From: Flavisericum labens | GTDB taxonomy: Bacteria > Bacteroidota > Bacteroidia > Flavobacteriales > Flavobacteriaceae | Direction: 5' to 3' | DNA length: 64,000 nucleotides | Assembly: GCF_045446075.1 (NCBI RefSeq) | Contig: NZ_JBJJBQ010000007.1 | Coordinates: forward strand, 1-64,000 | Shown: positions 1-8,715 of the stretch, piece by piece | Numbering within the stretch: the stretch's first letter is position 1 | Layout of the letters: every line of letters begins with the position of its first letter | Notes under the pieces: model-generated | Seen by the model: the letters and a program-made list of their open reading frames with translations, nothing else | Databases searched by the model: none | What the model was told of the DNA's origin: nothing | Position numbers and translations under genes: made by a program

Positions 1-708
1 GATGAGGACTGTGATGGTTCCGATCTAAGGACCTGGTACCAGGACAGTGATGGGGATACCTTCGGTAACTCCAGTGTGGATCAAACAGCAAATAGCCAAC
101 CTTCGGGCTATGTTGGTAATAACACGGACTGTAATGATGGAGACAGTACGGTTTACCCAGGAGCTCCAGAACTGTGTGATGGCAAGGATAATGACTGTAC
201 TGATGGAATACCGGTAGAGGAGATGGATTCTGATACTGATGGTACACTAGATTGTATGGACAATTGTCCAAATGATTCAACTAAAATAGAACCGGGTGAT
301 TGTGGCTGTGGTTTGGCCGATACCGATAGTGATAATGATGGCGTCCTAGACTGTAACGATTTATGCCCTGGATTTGATGATACTATTGATTCTGATTCCG
401 ATGGTGTTCCAGATGGTTGCGATGATCCATTAAGTATAGAAACATTTGATTTAAAAAATATAATCATTAAACCGAATCCTTTTAGATCGAATATAATTTT
501 AGAATTGTCTCATGAATATAAAAGTCTTGAACTGCAGATAGTGTTATACGATATAAGCGGTCGAGTTATTTTAAGAAAAGATATGACAATAGATAAAAAT
601 AGGCTAACCATAACAAATTTAGAATATCTTAACCAAGGGGTTTATGTAATTCAGGTTTCATCAAGTATTAACCATGGAAGAATTATAAAGTATCTAGTTA
701 AGTTTTAA
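1..708 (+). CDS. T9SS type A sorting-domain protein with MopE-like and TSP3-like repeats (3' part)
   Basis: The frame is open from base 1, so the gene starts upstream of the window; the internal GTG at 76 is not a real start. What is present is a cysteine/aspartate-rich stalk. It has a MopE-type putative metal-binding motif (DCNDGDSTVYPGAPELCDGK, then DNDCTDG), followed by Asp-rich thrombospondin type 3-like calcium-binding repeats (DSDTDGTLDCMDNCP, DTDSDNDGVLDCNDLCP, DSDSDGVPDGCDD). The last ~80 residues form a type A C-terminal sorting domain (KPNPF near its start, GVYVIQV near the end, closing in KYLVKF). Families with this layout are exported through the outer membrane by the type IX system and are usually anchored at the cell surface. 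The functional N-terminal domain is out of view, so the activity is unknown. Confidence 0.85.
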   Translation, partial: DEDCDGSDLRTWYQDSDGDTFGNSSVDQTANSQPSGYVGNNTDCNDGDSTVYPGAPELCDGKDNDCTDGIPVEEMDSDTDGTLDCMDNCPNDSTKIEPGDCGCGLADTDSDNDGVLDCNDLCPGFDDTIDSDSDGVPDGCDDPLSIETFDLKNIIIKPNPFRSNIILELSHEYKSLELQIVLYDISGRVILRKDMTIDKNRLTITNLEYLNQGVYVIQVSSSINHGRIIKYLVKF

Positions 709-843
709 TTCATTTTATAGTTTAACCATATGTACTTATATTAATCCTAAGTAATTCTATTTTACCCTTATCGAAGTTTTATTGGGATAGGTCATAAAAT
801 ATCAGAACATGTAAAAAATATATTCTTTATTTAGAAGATGCAC

Positions 844-2067
844 CTATGCTACTTTTTCAAGTAAATGTCCAGTAGCTGTTAGTCCAGGGCCAAAAGCTAT
901 GGCAATAATTTTGGTGTTTATCTTAATCTCGGGGTCATTAATAATTTTGTTAAATATATGAGGCACAGTGGCTGAAGACATATTACCATTATGTTTTAGT
1001 ACTTCATAAGACCAATGTGCTCTACTATTGTCAATTTTCAATTCCTTAACTACATAATCAATTATTTTTGGTCCTCCAGGATGAATTGCGTAATATATGG
1101 AATCCTTTTCAGCTTCAAAATCTAAACCTACTTTATTGCACATATTCACCACAAATTCTTTTATATTTTTTCTAATAAAAACAGGAACTCTTTTAGATAA
1201 GGTCATTAAAAAACTATATTCTCCTAAGTCCCAGGTCATGTCTTCTAAGCTATCAGGTATTATTACTTCATGGGAGGCTAGAATTTTTAATCCTGCTTTA
1301 TTACTTTTAATACCCTCTTTATAAAATAAGTTTTCGTCATACAAAGAATAACCAATAAACCCATCAGAAAACAAAGAACAAATCATAGTATTTGCGGGTG
1401 AATACTCTGTAAGATTTAAGTGGACAGAAAGTAATTCTGTATGTATAATATCAACACGACCTTTAATTTTGCTTAAAGATAATAAGCCTGATCCTGTTCT
1501 AATAGCAGGGAAAGCTCCATAACAACCCATGTGATAAGAGTGAGTAACATTTACATCTTTCCAATCTCTATTTATTACAGCTTCCTGAGCTAAACTTGGA
1601 GAGGAATAACCTGAACAAGTTACATGAATTATATTTTCTGGTTTATTGGGAGTGTATTCATAGAATTTATCAAATACATAGCCTAATTTTTTTTTGAACC
1701 AATCCATGCGCATCTCAATTTTAGGTCCGTAGTGACTATCTGGCAGAAATTCAAATCCTTTAGGAAAAATATAATTTGATGGCGTGGTGTTTTGCATCTC
1801 ATTTACTATAAAAGACTCTATATCATCAAAAAGTAATACCTGACGCTTTTCGATATTCTTTGAAGGAATGGCATATTTATTTACATGATCTGATACCTCT
1901 TTAAAGCTAATTTCTTTTTGATTTAATTCTAAATGTTTTTCTTTTTGTAATTTGAAATTTTGGAAAAAATGATATAAAAACTTCGTATATTGATTAATTA
2001 GTTTTTGATCAATCATTTTCCCAACTAATATGGGATGAAAATTAGAGAGGATAATGTCATTCATCAT
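844..2067 (-). CDS. Type III polyketide synthase (chalcone/stilbene synthase family)
   Basis: A 407-residue homodimer-type ketosynthase that should condense malonyl-CoA onto an acyl-CoA starter. The Cys-His-Asn triad is visible: Cys182 in HMGCYGAFPAIR, His329 in IHPGGPKI and Asn362 in the GNMSS motif. The family signature near the C terminus is AFGPGLTATG (about 391-400). The length matches the family (about 350-410). It is the last gene of a minus-strand run, 69 bp after the binding-protein-fold gene. No obvious tailoring methyltransferase or oxygenase follows. An Fe(II) oxygenase heads the same run at 5182-6132, but a link is only inference. The starter unit and product cannot be read from sequence. 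Family assignment is firm; pathway is unknown. Confidence 0.9.
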   Translation of the reverse strand: MMNDIILSNFHPILVGKMIDQKLINQYTKFLYHFFQNFKLQKEKHLELNQKEISFKEVSDHVNKYAIPSKNIEKRQVLLFDDIESFIVNEMQNTTPSNYIFPKGFEFLPDSHYGPKIEMRMDWFKKKLGYVFDKFYEYTPNKPENIIHVTCSGYSSPSLAQEAVINRDWKDVNVTHSYHMGCYGAFPAIRTGSGLLSLSKIKGRVDIIHTELLSVHLNLTEYSPANTMICSLFSDGFIGYSLYDENLFYKEGIKSNKAGLKILASHEVIIPDSLEDMTWDLGEYSFLMTLSKRVPVFIRKNIKEFVVNMCNKVGLDFEAEKDSIYYAIHPGGPKIIDYVVKELKIDNSRAHWSYEVLKHNGNMSSATVPHIFNKIINDPEIKINTKIIAIAFGPGLTATGHLLEKVA

Positions 2068-2136
2068 AATAGCAATTAGCGCATTATTCCAAAGTTAAGC
2101 AATTCAATCAAGATTATGAAGTTAAAGTATTGATAT

Positions 2137-2997
2137 TTAATCGCGCAAATTATAAGTTAGCTTTTTATAACTCACCTTCTCGGGAATAATGTTAAGTGCA
2201 AAAAGTTCTTTTTGAATCTTCATTATGGTTTCCTCATCAATAAGTTCCTGAGACCATTCCGTTAAGCTTAACCACTCTCGAACATCTTCTAATTGTTGTT
2301 CATACCTATTAGCAATCATTTTATCAATACGCGGGATGTTTTTAAAATCTAGAGTTGTATTGTTGATAATATCTAGAATAGTTTTTAAAGTGTCTGTTTT
2401 ATTTTCAATAAAATCTTCCCTTACCGCAATAACAAAGCATGGCCACGGGGATGGGCAGTTACCAACACTTCTAAAAGTTCCATTGTCAACCAAAGGTTTT
2501 GTGGTAAATTTTTCCCACATAAAATAATCAGCAATACCATTTGTTAAACATTCAACAGCACCGTATAAGTTGTTAATAACTTCAAAATTTAAATCTTTTT
2601 CTAAATCCCAATGGTTATTTTCAGCATTGATATATGCCATTAAATGAGACCCAGAACCATATCTACTAATAGCAGCCTTGGTACCTTTTAATTCTTCAAC
2701 CGTTTTATAGTTAGACTTTGCGCCCACATGAATACCCCAAATAAGTGGAGTTTGCACAAATGTTTGCACAATTTTACTTGGGTTTCCCGCTATAATATCC
2801 TTAATGATACCTTCAGTAAGAATAATGGCAATATCAATCTCTTTGTCCCTTAAAGCTTTACACATAGCACCAGTACCTTCATAGTAATCATGCCATCTTA
2901 AATTGATACCTTCGTCTTTATATTCTTCATTTTTCAGGGTTAAATACCAAGCTAAATTGAAATGTTCTGGTACGCCACCAATGTTTACTTTAACCAT
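2137..2997 (-). CDS. Periplasmic-binding-protein-fold (NMT1/THI5/SsuA-like) protein without signal peptide
   Basis: A 286-residue protein with the look of a type 2 substrate-binding protein: an N-terminal GGVPEHFNLAW strand-helix, a central region matching the lobe crossover (YGSGSHLMAYINAE, about 115-130) and a hinge near GAVECLTNGIADYFMWEKF. The mature fold begins at residue 3, and I see no signal peptide or lipobox, so it should be cytoplasmic. No ABC permease or ATPase is nearby. It lies 12 bp downstream of a nucleoside phosphorylase. From memory, the GGVPEHFN start resembles the small PBP-fold family that includes Candida albicans CA3427; I could not check this. The ligand is unknown; it could be a sensor, carrier or enzyme of cofactor metabolism. 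Confidence 0.7.
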   Translation of the reverse strand: MVKVNIGGVPEHFNLAWYLTLKNEEYKDEGINLRWHDYYEGTGAMCKALRDKEIDIAIILTEGIIKDIIAGNPSKIVQTFVQTPLIWGIHVGAKSNYKTVEELKGTKAAISRYGSGSHLMAYINAENNHWDLEKDLNFEVINNLYGAVECLTNGIADYFMWEKFTTKPLVDNGTFRSVGNCPSPWPCFVIAVREDFIENKTDTLKTILDIINNTTLDFKNIPRIDKMIANRYEQQLEDVREWLSLTEWSQELIDEETIMKIQKELFALNIIPEKVSYKKLTYNLRD

Positions 2998-3009
2998 ATG
3001 TCAACCTTT

Positions 3010-3879
3010 CTATTCTACAATTTTGTTAAGAGTGTAACTAATTAGGTTTTCTACTGCCTCACCAGGATTTAAACTGAATTCACCTGTAGCCCTATTAGCA
3101 ATAATAGCATTTAAGGAAACTGCGTGATGCCCTAAGAGTTTAGCCAGCCCAAAAATTGCTGATGTTTCCATTTCAAGATTGGTAACACGTAAACCATTAA
3201 AACTAAATGTATCCATATTATGATTGAGCTCAGGATCTTGAACAGGTAATCTTAAAACCCGCCCTTGCGGACCATAAAAACCAGCAGCAGTAGCAGTCAT
3301 TCCTTTAAAAGTCTTATCACTCTCTAGTTTTTTCTCTAGTAGAGAACTGTTTTTAATGACAATTGGTTTTGCTTTTTCAGAACTCCAATTAGTTTGTTCA
3401 ATAAAAGCTTGTTCAATATCTGGGTTTTTAATAGAATCTATCTGATAGAAATGTAGCATGCCATTTAAATCTAAACCATATTGACTTAAAACAAACGAAT
3501 CTACTGGAATATCCTTTTGAAGTGACCCAGATGTGCCAACCCTAATAATGTTTAGACTAGTGAGTGTTTTTTTTAGTTTTCTGGTTGTTAAATCAATATT
3601 AAGTAGGGCATCTAATTCGTTTAAAACAATATCAATATTATCGCACCCAATGCCAGTAGAAATCACGGTAATCCGTTTGCCTTTAAAAAGACCTGTTTGT
3701 GTTTTGAACTCTCTTTTTTGGGTTTCAAATTCTATGGAATCAAAATACTTGGTAATGTGTTGTACCCTGTCTGGATCACCAACAAAAATGATGGTGTCTG
3801 AGATGTTTTCAGGTTTTAAATTTAAATGGTAAATACTGCCATCTGAATTCAAAATAAGCTCAGATTCTCTAATTGGCAT
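3010..3879 (-). CDS. Nucleoside phosphorylase (uridine phosphorylase-like, PNP/UDP family 1)
   Basis: A 289-residue phosphorylase of the PNP_UDP_1 family, expected to cleave a nucleoside with phosphate to base plus ribose 1-phosphate in the cytoplasm. Visible landmarks are the phosphate-binding GDPDR near residue 34, the STGIG motif near 74, RVGTSGS near 113, and the NLEMETSAIF segment near 233 that contacts the ribose in family members. The ATG at 3879 overlaps the last 11 bases of the upstream DUF1835 gene, so the two are translationally coupled. Uridine phosphorylase is the closest recognised type, but base specificity cannot be decided from the visible residues. Salvage of pyrimidine or purine nucleosides is the likely role. 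Confidence 0.88.
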   Translation of the reverse strand: MPIRESELILNSDGSIYHLNLKPENISDTIIFVGDPDRVQHITKYFDSIEFETQKREFKTQTGLFKGKRITVISTGIGCDNIDIVLNELDALLNIDLTTRKLKKTLTSLNIIRVGTSGSLQKDIPVDSFVLSQYGLDLNGMLHFYQIDSIKNPDIEQAFIEQTNWSSEKAKPIVIKNSSLLEKKLESDKTFKGMTATAAGFYGPQGRVLRLPVQDPELNHNMDTFSFNGLRVTNLEMETSAIFGLAKLLGHHAVSLNAIIANRATGEFSLNPGEAVENLISYTLNKIVE

Positions 3880-4810
3880 TAAATACAGATTTTATGAGTT
3901 TGTTTTTCTTTTTACTGAATAAAAAATCCATTTTTTTAACTCCGCCAAAAACCATATTGTTGTCAATGTCAAGAGAAAAATTGTGCTTGGCCAATAATGC
4001 TTCATGGCCGTTTCTGTTTAGTTCTATACCGTCGTCATTAATGATGTAAAACACTTCTAGTTGATCTATAATTCTCGATAATTGAAGATCACTATAGCCA
4101 TAAAAACCTTGGTAGTTCAAGGCATAGCCCAATAAATGGTTTTTTGAAGAGATATTGTATTTGTTTATGATTTCCAATATATTACGCTCGAGAGTATTCA
4201 ACCCGTCATGAGAATCTGGGAACCTTTTTAAATGTGCTTTTAAGCAATTACTCAAATAATCAAACGATGATGATTTTACAATAAAAGGTTTCAATAAATT
4301 ATGATCGAGACCACAGTAAATACCCCAAACGGTGACTGCCAGTTCTAAATCTTCCACTTTTAAGAATGTTTTTTCTTTATAATGTGCTGAAAGCTGCTGT
4401 GATGATAGCTCAGACAAACCTTTAAGGCCTTTGCTGCCTTCAACACGACCACTACAAACTAAATAAATGGGAAGGTCTATTTTCTTTTGCCGAATGAGAC
4501 TAATTATCGCTATCATATTGATATGACAAAACAAATCGTATTCAAACCAAAGTACAATCTCTGAGTATTTCTCAGAATTATTCAGCTTATCTAATTCCTC
4601 TTTAACCTCTTTGGTGTTGACTTCAACATCGTAAAACTCGCTTAAAAATGAGTGCCTGATTTTTAAAAATTCTTCAGAATCAATGTGTTCGATGGTTGGG
4701 CCCTCACATAACATTTCTTCCCACGTTAAAATTTCGCCTTCAACCTCTAATTCTTTCAAAAGTTTGGTTAATATACTGCCGTTGGTAATATGAAGCGGTT
4801 TTTTATCCAT
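3869..4810 (-). CDS. DUF1835 domain-containing protein
   Basis: A 313-residue soluble protein beginning MDKKPLHITNGS, the typical DUF1835 start (LHITNGSxxxxLLKE, then EILTWEEMLCEGP). The C-terminal part (about residues 170-310) has a winged-helix look, with many Leu/Ile helices and GFYGYSDLQLSRIIDQL, and ends in a lysine-rich tail. An in-frame ATG six codons upstream (4828) would overlap SUI1. I chose 4810 because GGAGG lies 8 bases upstream and the gene then starts 4 bases after the SUI1 stop. The biochemical function of this family is not established. It is sandwiched between SUI1 and a nucleoside phosphorylase in a tightly packed unit. Confidence 0.8.
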   Translation of the reverse strand: MDKKPLHITNGSILTKLLKELEVEGEILTWEEMLCEGPTIEHIDSEEFLKIRHSFLSEFYDVEVNTKEVKEELDKLNNSEKYSEIVLWFEYDLFCHINMIAIISLIRQKKIDLPIYLVCSGRVEGSKGLKGLSELSSQQLSAHYKEKTFLKVEDLELAVTVWGIYCGLDHNLLKPFIVKSSSFDYLSNCLKAHLKRFPDSHDGLNTLERNILEIINKYNISSKNHLLGYALNYQGFYGYSDLQLSRIIDQLEVFYIINDDGIELNRNGHEALLAKHNFSLDIDNNMVFGGVKKMDFLFSKKKNKLIKSVFNAN

Positions 4811-4814
4811 AGCC

Positions 4815-5144
4815 CTAACCTCCAACACGTTTTACCTTAAACCCTTTGTCTTCAAGAATTTCCATGATTTTATCTCGGTAATCCCCTTGAATAATGATTT
4901 TTTCATTTTTGAAAGAACCACCAACACTTAGTGTAGTTTTAATTTCCTTGGCTAAAATTTTAAAATCTTCCTGGGCACCATTATAGCCTTCCAATATGGT
5001 TATTGGTTTCCCTTTTCGTTTTTCGTATTTGCAAATTATGGGATCGTCTTGTATCCAAATGTTAGGTTGGTCATTATTTTCAGAAATGGTTTTTTCTTCA
5101 ACATGTTCTGGAAACAGGTTTTTCAATTGGTCTTTTAAATCCAT
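4815..5144 (-). CDS. SUI1/eIF1-like translation factor (YciH family)
   Basis: A 109-residue protein whose C-terminal ~75 residues form an SUI1 domain: basic segment KYEKRKGKPITILEG, then LAKEIKTTLSVGGSFKNEKI and QGDYRDKIMEIL, ending KGFKVKRVGG. The family binds the small ribosomal subunit; bacterial YciH homologues are thought to influence start-site fidelity or stress translation. The N-terminal ~35 residues are acidic and poorly conserved. The gene follows the dioxygenase by 37 bp and ends 4 bp before DUF1835, so it is in the same transcription unit. Assignment by domain pattern is clear; the physiological role in Bacteroidota is not. Confidence 0.9.
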   Translation of the reverse strand: MDLKDQLKNLFPEHVEEKTISENNDQPNIWIQDDPIICKYEKRKGKPITILEGYNGAQEDFKILAKEIKTTLSVGGSFKNEKIIIQGDYRDKIMEILEDKGFKVKRVGG

Positions 5145-5181
5145 TTTAATTTAGTTGAAATGTTTATATCGACATGATGCG

Positions 5182-6132
5182 CTATTTTTTAACAAGGCCG
5201 AGTTCCATTAATCGTTCATTTAAAAACTCACCGGCCGTAATATCTTCAAATTGTTTTGGGTGTTTTTCATCCACACATTCATCTAAAACATCAAGCTTCA
5301 TCTCACTAATGGGATGCATAAAAAACGGAATGGAATAGCGCGAAGTGCCCCAAAGTTCCTTTGGAGGATTGATTACCTTATGGATGGTCGATTTAAGTTT
5401 ATTGTTGGTGTGTCTGGATAGCATGTCACCAACATTAATCATGAGTTCATCAGGTTCCGCAATGGCATCAATCCATTCACCCTTGTGGTTTTGAACCTGC
5501 AAACCTCTACCTTGCGCACCCATTAAAAGCGTAATTAAATTAATGTCGCCATGTGCTGCCGCACGCACGGCTGCTTTAGGCTCTTCTTTAATGGGAGGAT
5601 AATGGATAGGACGAAGAATAGAATTTCCATTATGAATGTATTCATCAAAATAAGTTTCTTCTAACCCTAAATGTATGGCTAGTGCTCGTAATACATATTT
5701 AGCGGTTTTTTCGAGCATTTTGTATGTTTCCTTTCCAATTTCATTGAATTCTGGAAGTTCTTCAACTGTAACGTTTTCTGGATATTCCGCTTTTAACTTG
5801 TCATTACCCTCAACGTACTGTCCAAAATGCCAAAACTCTTTTAAATCGCCTTCTTTTTTTCCTTTGGCACTTTCTTTTCCAAAAGAAACATAACCACGTT
5901 GACCACCAATTCCAGGAATCTCATATTTTTGTTTCGTTTCCAAAGGCAAATTGAAAAAATCCTTAACCTCTTTATACAAGTTTTCAACTAATTTATCATT
6001 CAAGAAATGACCTTTTAGAGCGACAAAACCTATCTCTTCGTATGCTTTACCAATGGCATCAACAAAATTTTGCTTTTTTTGGTAGTCATCAGAAATGAAG
6101 TCTTTTAAATTGACACTTGGTATAGAATTCAT
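5182..6132 (-). CDS. Isopenicillin N synthase-family Fe(II)/2-oxoglutarate-type dioxygenase
   Basis: A 316-residue non-haem iron oxygenase with the DIOX_N domain (about residues 5-120) and the jelly-roll 2OG-FeII domain (about 165-280). The iron facial triad is intact: His194 and Asp196 in AAHGDINLITLLMG and His251 in STIHKVINP. The co-substrate-binding Arg265-x-Ser267 is in TSRYSIPFF. All catalytic elements are present, so it should be active. Homologues are common in flavobacteria and are annotated only at family level; the substrate is unknown. It is first in the minus-strand unit that ends with the type III PKS, and faces the E1 gene divergently across 137 bp. Confidence 0.88.
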   Translation of the reverse strand: MNSIPSVNLKDFISDDYQKKQNFVDAIGKAYEEIGFVALKGHFLNDKLVENLYKEVKDFFNLPLETKQKYEIPGIGGQRGYVSFGKESAKGKKEGDLKEFWHFGQYVEGNDKLKAEYPENVTVEELPEFNEIGKETYKMLEKTAKYVLRALAIHLGLEETYFDEYIHNGNSILRPIHYPPIKEEPKAAVRAAAHGDINLITLLMGAQGRGLQVQNHKGEWIDAIAEPDELMINVGDMLSRHTNNKLKSTIHKVINPPKELWGTSRYSIPFFMHPISEMKLDVLDECVDEKHPKQFEDITAGEFLNERLMELGLVKK

Positions 6133-6236
6133 TGGGATTATTTTTTAGCTGTGATTATAACAAATGTACAAAAACATTGTAAAATTTGTTGCACAATACA
6201 ACTCTTAAGTTTTAGAAGTGATTGGTCTTTTTATGG

Positions 6237-6244
6237 TATATTTG
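6237..6244 (+). promoter_or_regulatory. Candidate -7 promoter element of the E1 gene
   Basis: TATATTTG matches the Bacteroidota -7 consensus TAnnTTTG and lies 26 bp before the ATG at 6270. I do not see a clear TTG-type upstream element at the usual 19-20 bp distance, so this is a partial match only. Confidence 0.45.
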
Positions 6245-6269
6245 GTAATGACAATAGTTAAAATGAAGT

Positions 6270-8246
6270 ATGGATTACGCTACTTATAATTTTGATAAAC
6301 CCATCTTACTAGAGCTCTACAAAAATTTGCTAAAGCCAAGAATGGTTGAGCAGAAAATGCTGGTCCTATTGCGTCAGGGAAAGATAAGTAAATGGTTTTC
6401 GGGTATTGGGCAAGAGGCTATTTCGGTGGGTGTTACCATGGCTATGCATAATGATGAATACATTTTGCCCATGCACAGAAATTTGGGGGTGTTCACTACA
6501 CGAAAAATTCCGTTGTACCGATTGTTTTCTCAATGGCAAGGCAAAGCTTCAGGTTTTACAAAAGGACGGGACCGGTCGTTTCATTTTGGAACACAACAGT
6601 ATAAAATTGTGGGCATGATTTCGCATTTGGGCCCACAATTGGGTGTGGCCGATGGCATTGCTTTGGCTTCAAAATTGAAAAACAAAAATCAGGTTACAAC
6701 GGTATTTACAGGAGAGGGAGGCACCAGTGAAGGTGATTTTCATGAAGCGCTAAACATAGCATCGGTTTGGCAATTGCCCGTTTTATTCTGTATTGAAAAT
6801 AATGGATACGGTTTGTCAACACCAACAAATGAGCAATACAACTGTGAAAATTTGGCTGATAGAGGTTTGGGCTATGGCATAGAATCACATATTATAGACG
6901 GCAATAATATTTTAGAAGTTTATAGTAAAGTAGCAGAAATTGCTAAAAGTGTTCGCAAAAAACCACGCCCTGTTTTACTCGAATTTAAAACCTTTAGAAT
7001 GCGCGGGCATGAAGAAGCGAGTGGCACTAAATATGTTCCACAACCACTTTTAGATGAATGGGAAGCTAAAGACCCAATACATAATTTTGAGCGGTTTTTA
7101 AAGCAAAATAACCTGTTGAATGACGACGAAGATGATGCTATAAAGACCTCCGTTTCCGATGAAATTAACGAACATTTAGAAGTTTCCTTTAGAGAAGACT
7201 CTATTTTATTTAATGAAACTAATGAGTTGAATGATGTTTTTCAAAAGTTTAAATATCAAGAAGTTAAGCAAAGTTTAGATTTAAAAGGAATTCGTTTTGT
7301 TGATGCCGTTTCTGAAAGTTTAAAACAGAGCATGGAGCAGCACGATGATTTAATTATTATGGGTCAGGACATTGCTGAATACGGTGGTGTTTTTAAAATA
7401 ACCGAAGGTTTTGTTGAGCAATTTGGCCAAGACCGTGTTAGAAATACACCTATTTGTGAATCTGGAATTATTGAGACAGCCATGGGCCTTTCCATCGCTG
7501 GAATGAAAAGTGTCGTGGAAATGCAATTTGCTGATTTTGCAAGTTCTGGTTTCAATCCTATTGTCAATTATTTAGCTAAAACCCATTATCGCTGGGGGCA
7601 AAACGCCGATGTGGTCATCCGAATGCCATGTGGTGGAGGGGTGGGAGCTGGGCCATTTCACTCACAAACCAATGAGGCTTGGTTCACCAAAACACCGGGG
7701 TTAAAAGTGGTTTATCCTGCGTTTCCTTACGACACCAAAGGGCTATTGGCAACTGCGATTAACGACCCTAATCCTGTTTTGTTTTTTGAACACAAAGGTT
7801 TATATCGCAGTGTACGCCAAGATGTACCCTCAAGTTATTACACATTGCCTTTCGGAAAAGCTTCCGTTATAAAAGAAGGCCGTCAAATTACTGTTATTAG
7901 TTTTGGGGCTACCGTGCACTGGGCTATAGAAACATTGGAAAACAACCTTCATATTTCGGCTGAACTGATTGATTTAAGGACGCTACAACCTTTGGATACT
8001 AAAACAATCTATGAGTCGGTAAAAAAAACGGGGAGGTGCATCATTTTTCAAGAAGATTCACTATTTGGTGGAATAGCCAGTGATATTTCAGCTTTAATCA
8101 TGGAGCATTGTTTTGAGTATTTGGATGCTCCCGTAAAACGTGTAGCCAGTTTAGAAACGCCCATTCCTTTTGCCAGCCAGTTAGAGCAGCAATACCTTTC
8201 TAAAAATACATTTGAAAGCGCTATACTGGAATTGTTAGCCTACTAA
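6270..8246 (+). CDS. Fused alpha/beta 2-oxoacid dehydrogenase E1 (thiamine-diphosphate dependent)
   Basis: A 658-residue fusion of the alpha (about 1-320) and beta (about 340-658) subunits of a pyruvate/branched-chain 2-oxoacid dehydrogenase E1. The alpha half has the TPP-binding segment GEGGTSEGDFHEALN followed by IENNGYGLSTP. The beta half has MGQDIAEYGGVFKITEG, the transketolase pyrimidine domain, FHSQTNEAWF and the C-terminal LRTLQPLD. It decarboxylates a 2-oxoacid and transfers the acyl group to an E2 lipoyl arm; no E2 or E3 gene is nearby. Fused E1 proteins of this size are usual in Bacteroidota and are often annotated as 2-oxoisovalerate dehydrogenase. Substrate choice (branched-chain versus pyruvate) is not decidable here. 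A lipoprotein gene follows after 19 bp. Confidence 0.92.
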   Translation: MDYATYNFDKPILLELYKNLLKPRMVEQKMLVLLRQGKISKWFSGIGQEAISVGVTMAMHNDEYILPMHRNLGVFTTRKIPLYRLFSQWQGKASGFTKGRDRSFHFGTQQYKIVGMISHLGPQLGVADGIALASKLKNKNQVTTVFTGEGGTSEGDFHEALNIASVWQLPVLFCIENNGYGLSTPTNEQYNCENLADRGLGYGIESHIIDGNNILEVYSKVAEIAKSVRKKPRPVLLEFKTFRMRGHEEASGTKYVPQPLLDEWEAKDPIHNFERFLKQNNLLNDDEDDAIKTSVSDEINEHLEVSFREDSILFNETNELNDVFQKFKYQEVKQSLDLKGIRFVDAVSESLKQSMEQHDDLIIMGQDIAEYGGVFKITEGFVEQFGQDRVRNTPICESGIIETAMGLSIAGMKSVVEMQFADFASSGFNPIVNYLAKTHYRWGQNADVVIRMPCGGGVGAGPFHSQTNEAWFTKTPGLKVVYPAFPYDTKGLLATAINDPNPVLFFEHKGLYRSVRQDVPSSYYTLPFGKASVIKEGRQITVISFGATVHWAIETLENNLHISAELIDLRTLQPLDTKTIYESVKKTGRCIIFQEDSLFGGIASDISALIMEHCFEYLDAPVKRVASLETPIPFASQLEQQYLSKNTFESAILELLAY

Positions 8247-8265
8247 TCCGGTACTTTCAATATAT

Positions 8266-8715
8266 ATGAAGTTGTTTTTTCTTCATATCTTTAATAAAAA
8301 AGATAAAGATTTGAGAATATTAATAATCATAGTTGCATTAATAGTTTTTAGTTGTCAAAGTTCGGAAAAACGTTTTGAGGAACAATATATTTGGGATTCT
8401 GTTAATGTTACCGCAACAGCTTACAATTCTTTGGCTTATCAAACAAACTCCAATCCAAACATCACAGCTTTTGGCGATAGCCTGAAGCCTGGGATGAATT
8501 ACATCGCTGTTTCTAGAAATTTACTTTATAAAGGTCTAAAGCACAATACTCCAGTAAAAATTGAAGGTCTAAAAGGAATTTATTGGGTTAAAGACAAAAT
8601 GCATTCTAAATGGGTAAACCGAATCGATATTTACATGGGCATTGATGTTAAGGCGGCAAAAAATTGGGGCAAAAAGCGTGTTTGCATAGAATTCGGAATT
8701 CCTAAAACCGATTAA
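8266..8715 (+). CDS. 3D-domain (double-psi barrel) lipoprotein
   Basis: A 149-residue protein with a hydrophobic N-terminal segment (LRILIIIVALIVFSC) ending in a lipobox-like VFSC with Cys at about residue 29, so probably an envelope lipoprotein. The rest matches the 3D domain: VTATAYNS at the start, YIAVSRNLL, VKIEGLKGIYWVKDKMH, then NRIDIYMGIDVKAAKNWGKK with the conserved Asp and Trp-Gly positions. Related domains occur in MltA-type lytic transglycosylases and RlpA-like peptidoglycan-associated proteins, so a cell-wall role is plausible but not shown. It is likely co-transcribed with the E1 gene (19 bp gap) and meets exbD tail to tail with no intervening bases. Confidence 0.75.
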   Translation: MKLFFLHIFNKKDKDLRILIIIVALIVFSCQSSEKRFEEQYIWDSVNVTATAYNSLAYQTNSNPNITAFGDSLKPGMNYIAVSRNLLYKGLKHNTPVKIEGLKGIYWVKDKMHSKWVNRIDIYMGIDVKAAKNWGKKRVCIEFGIPKTD

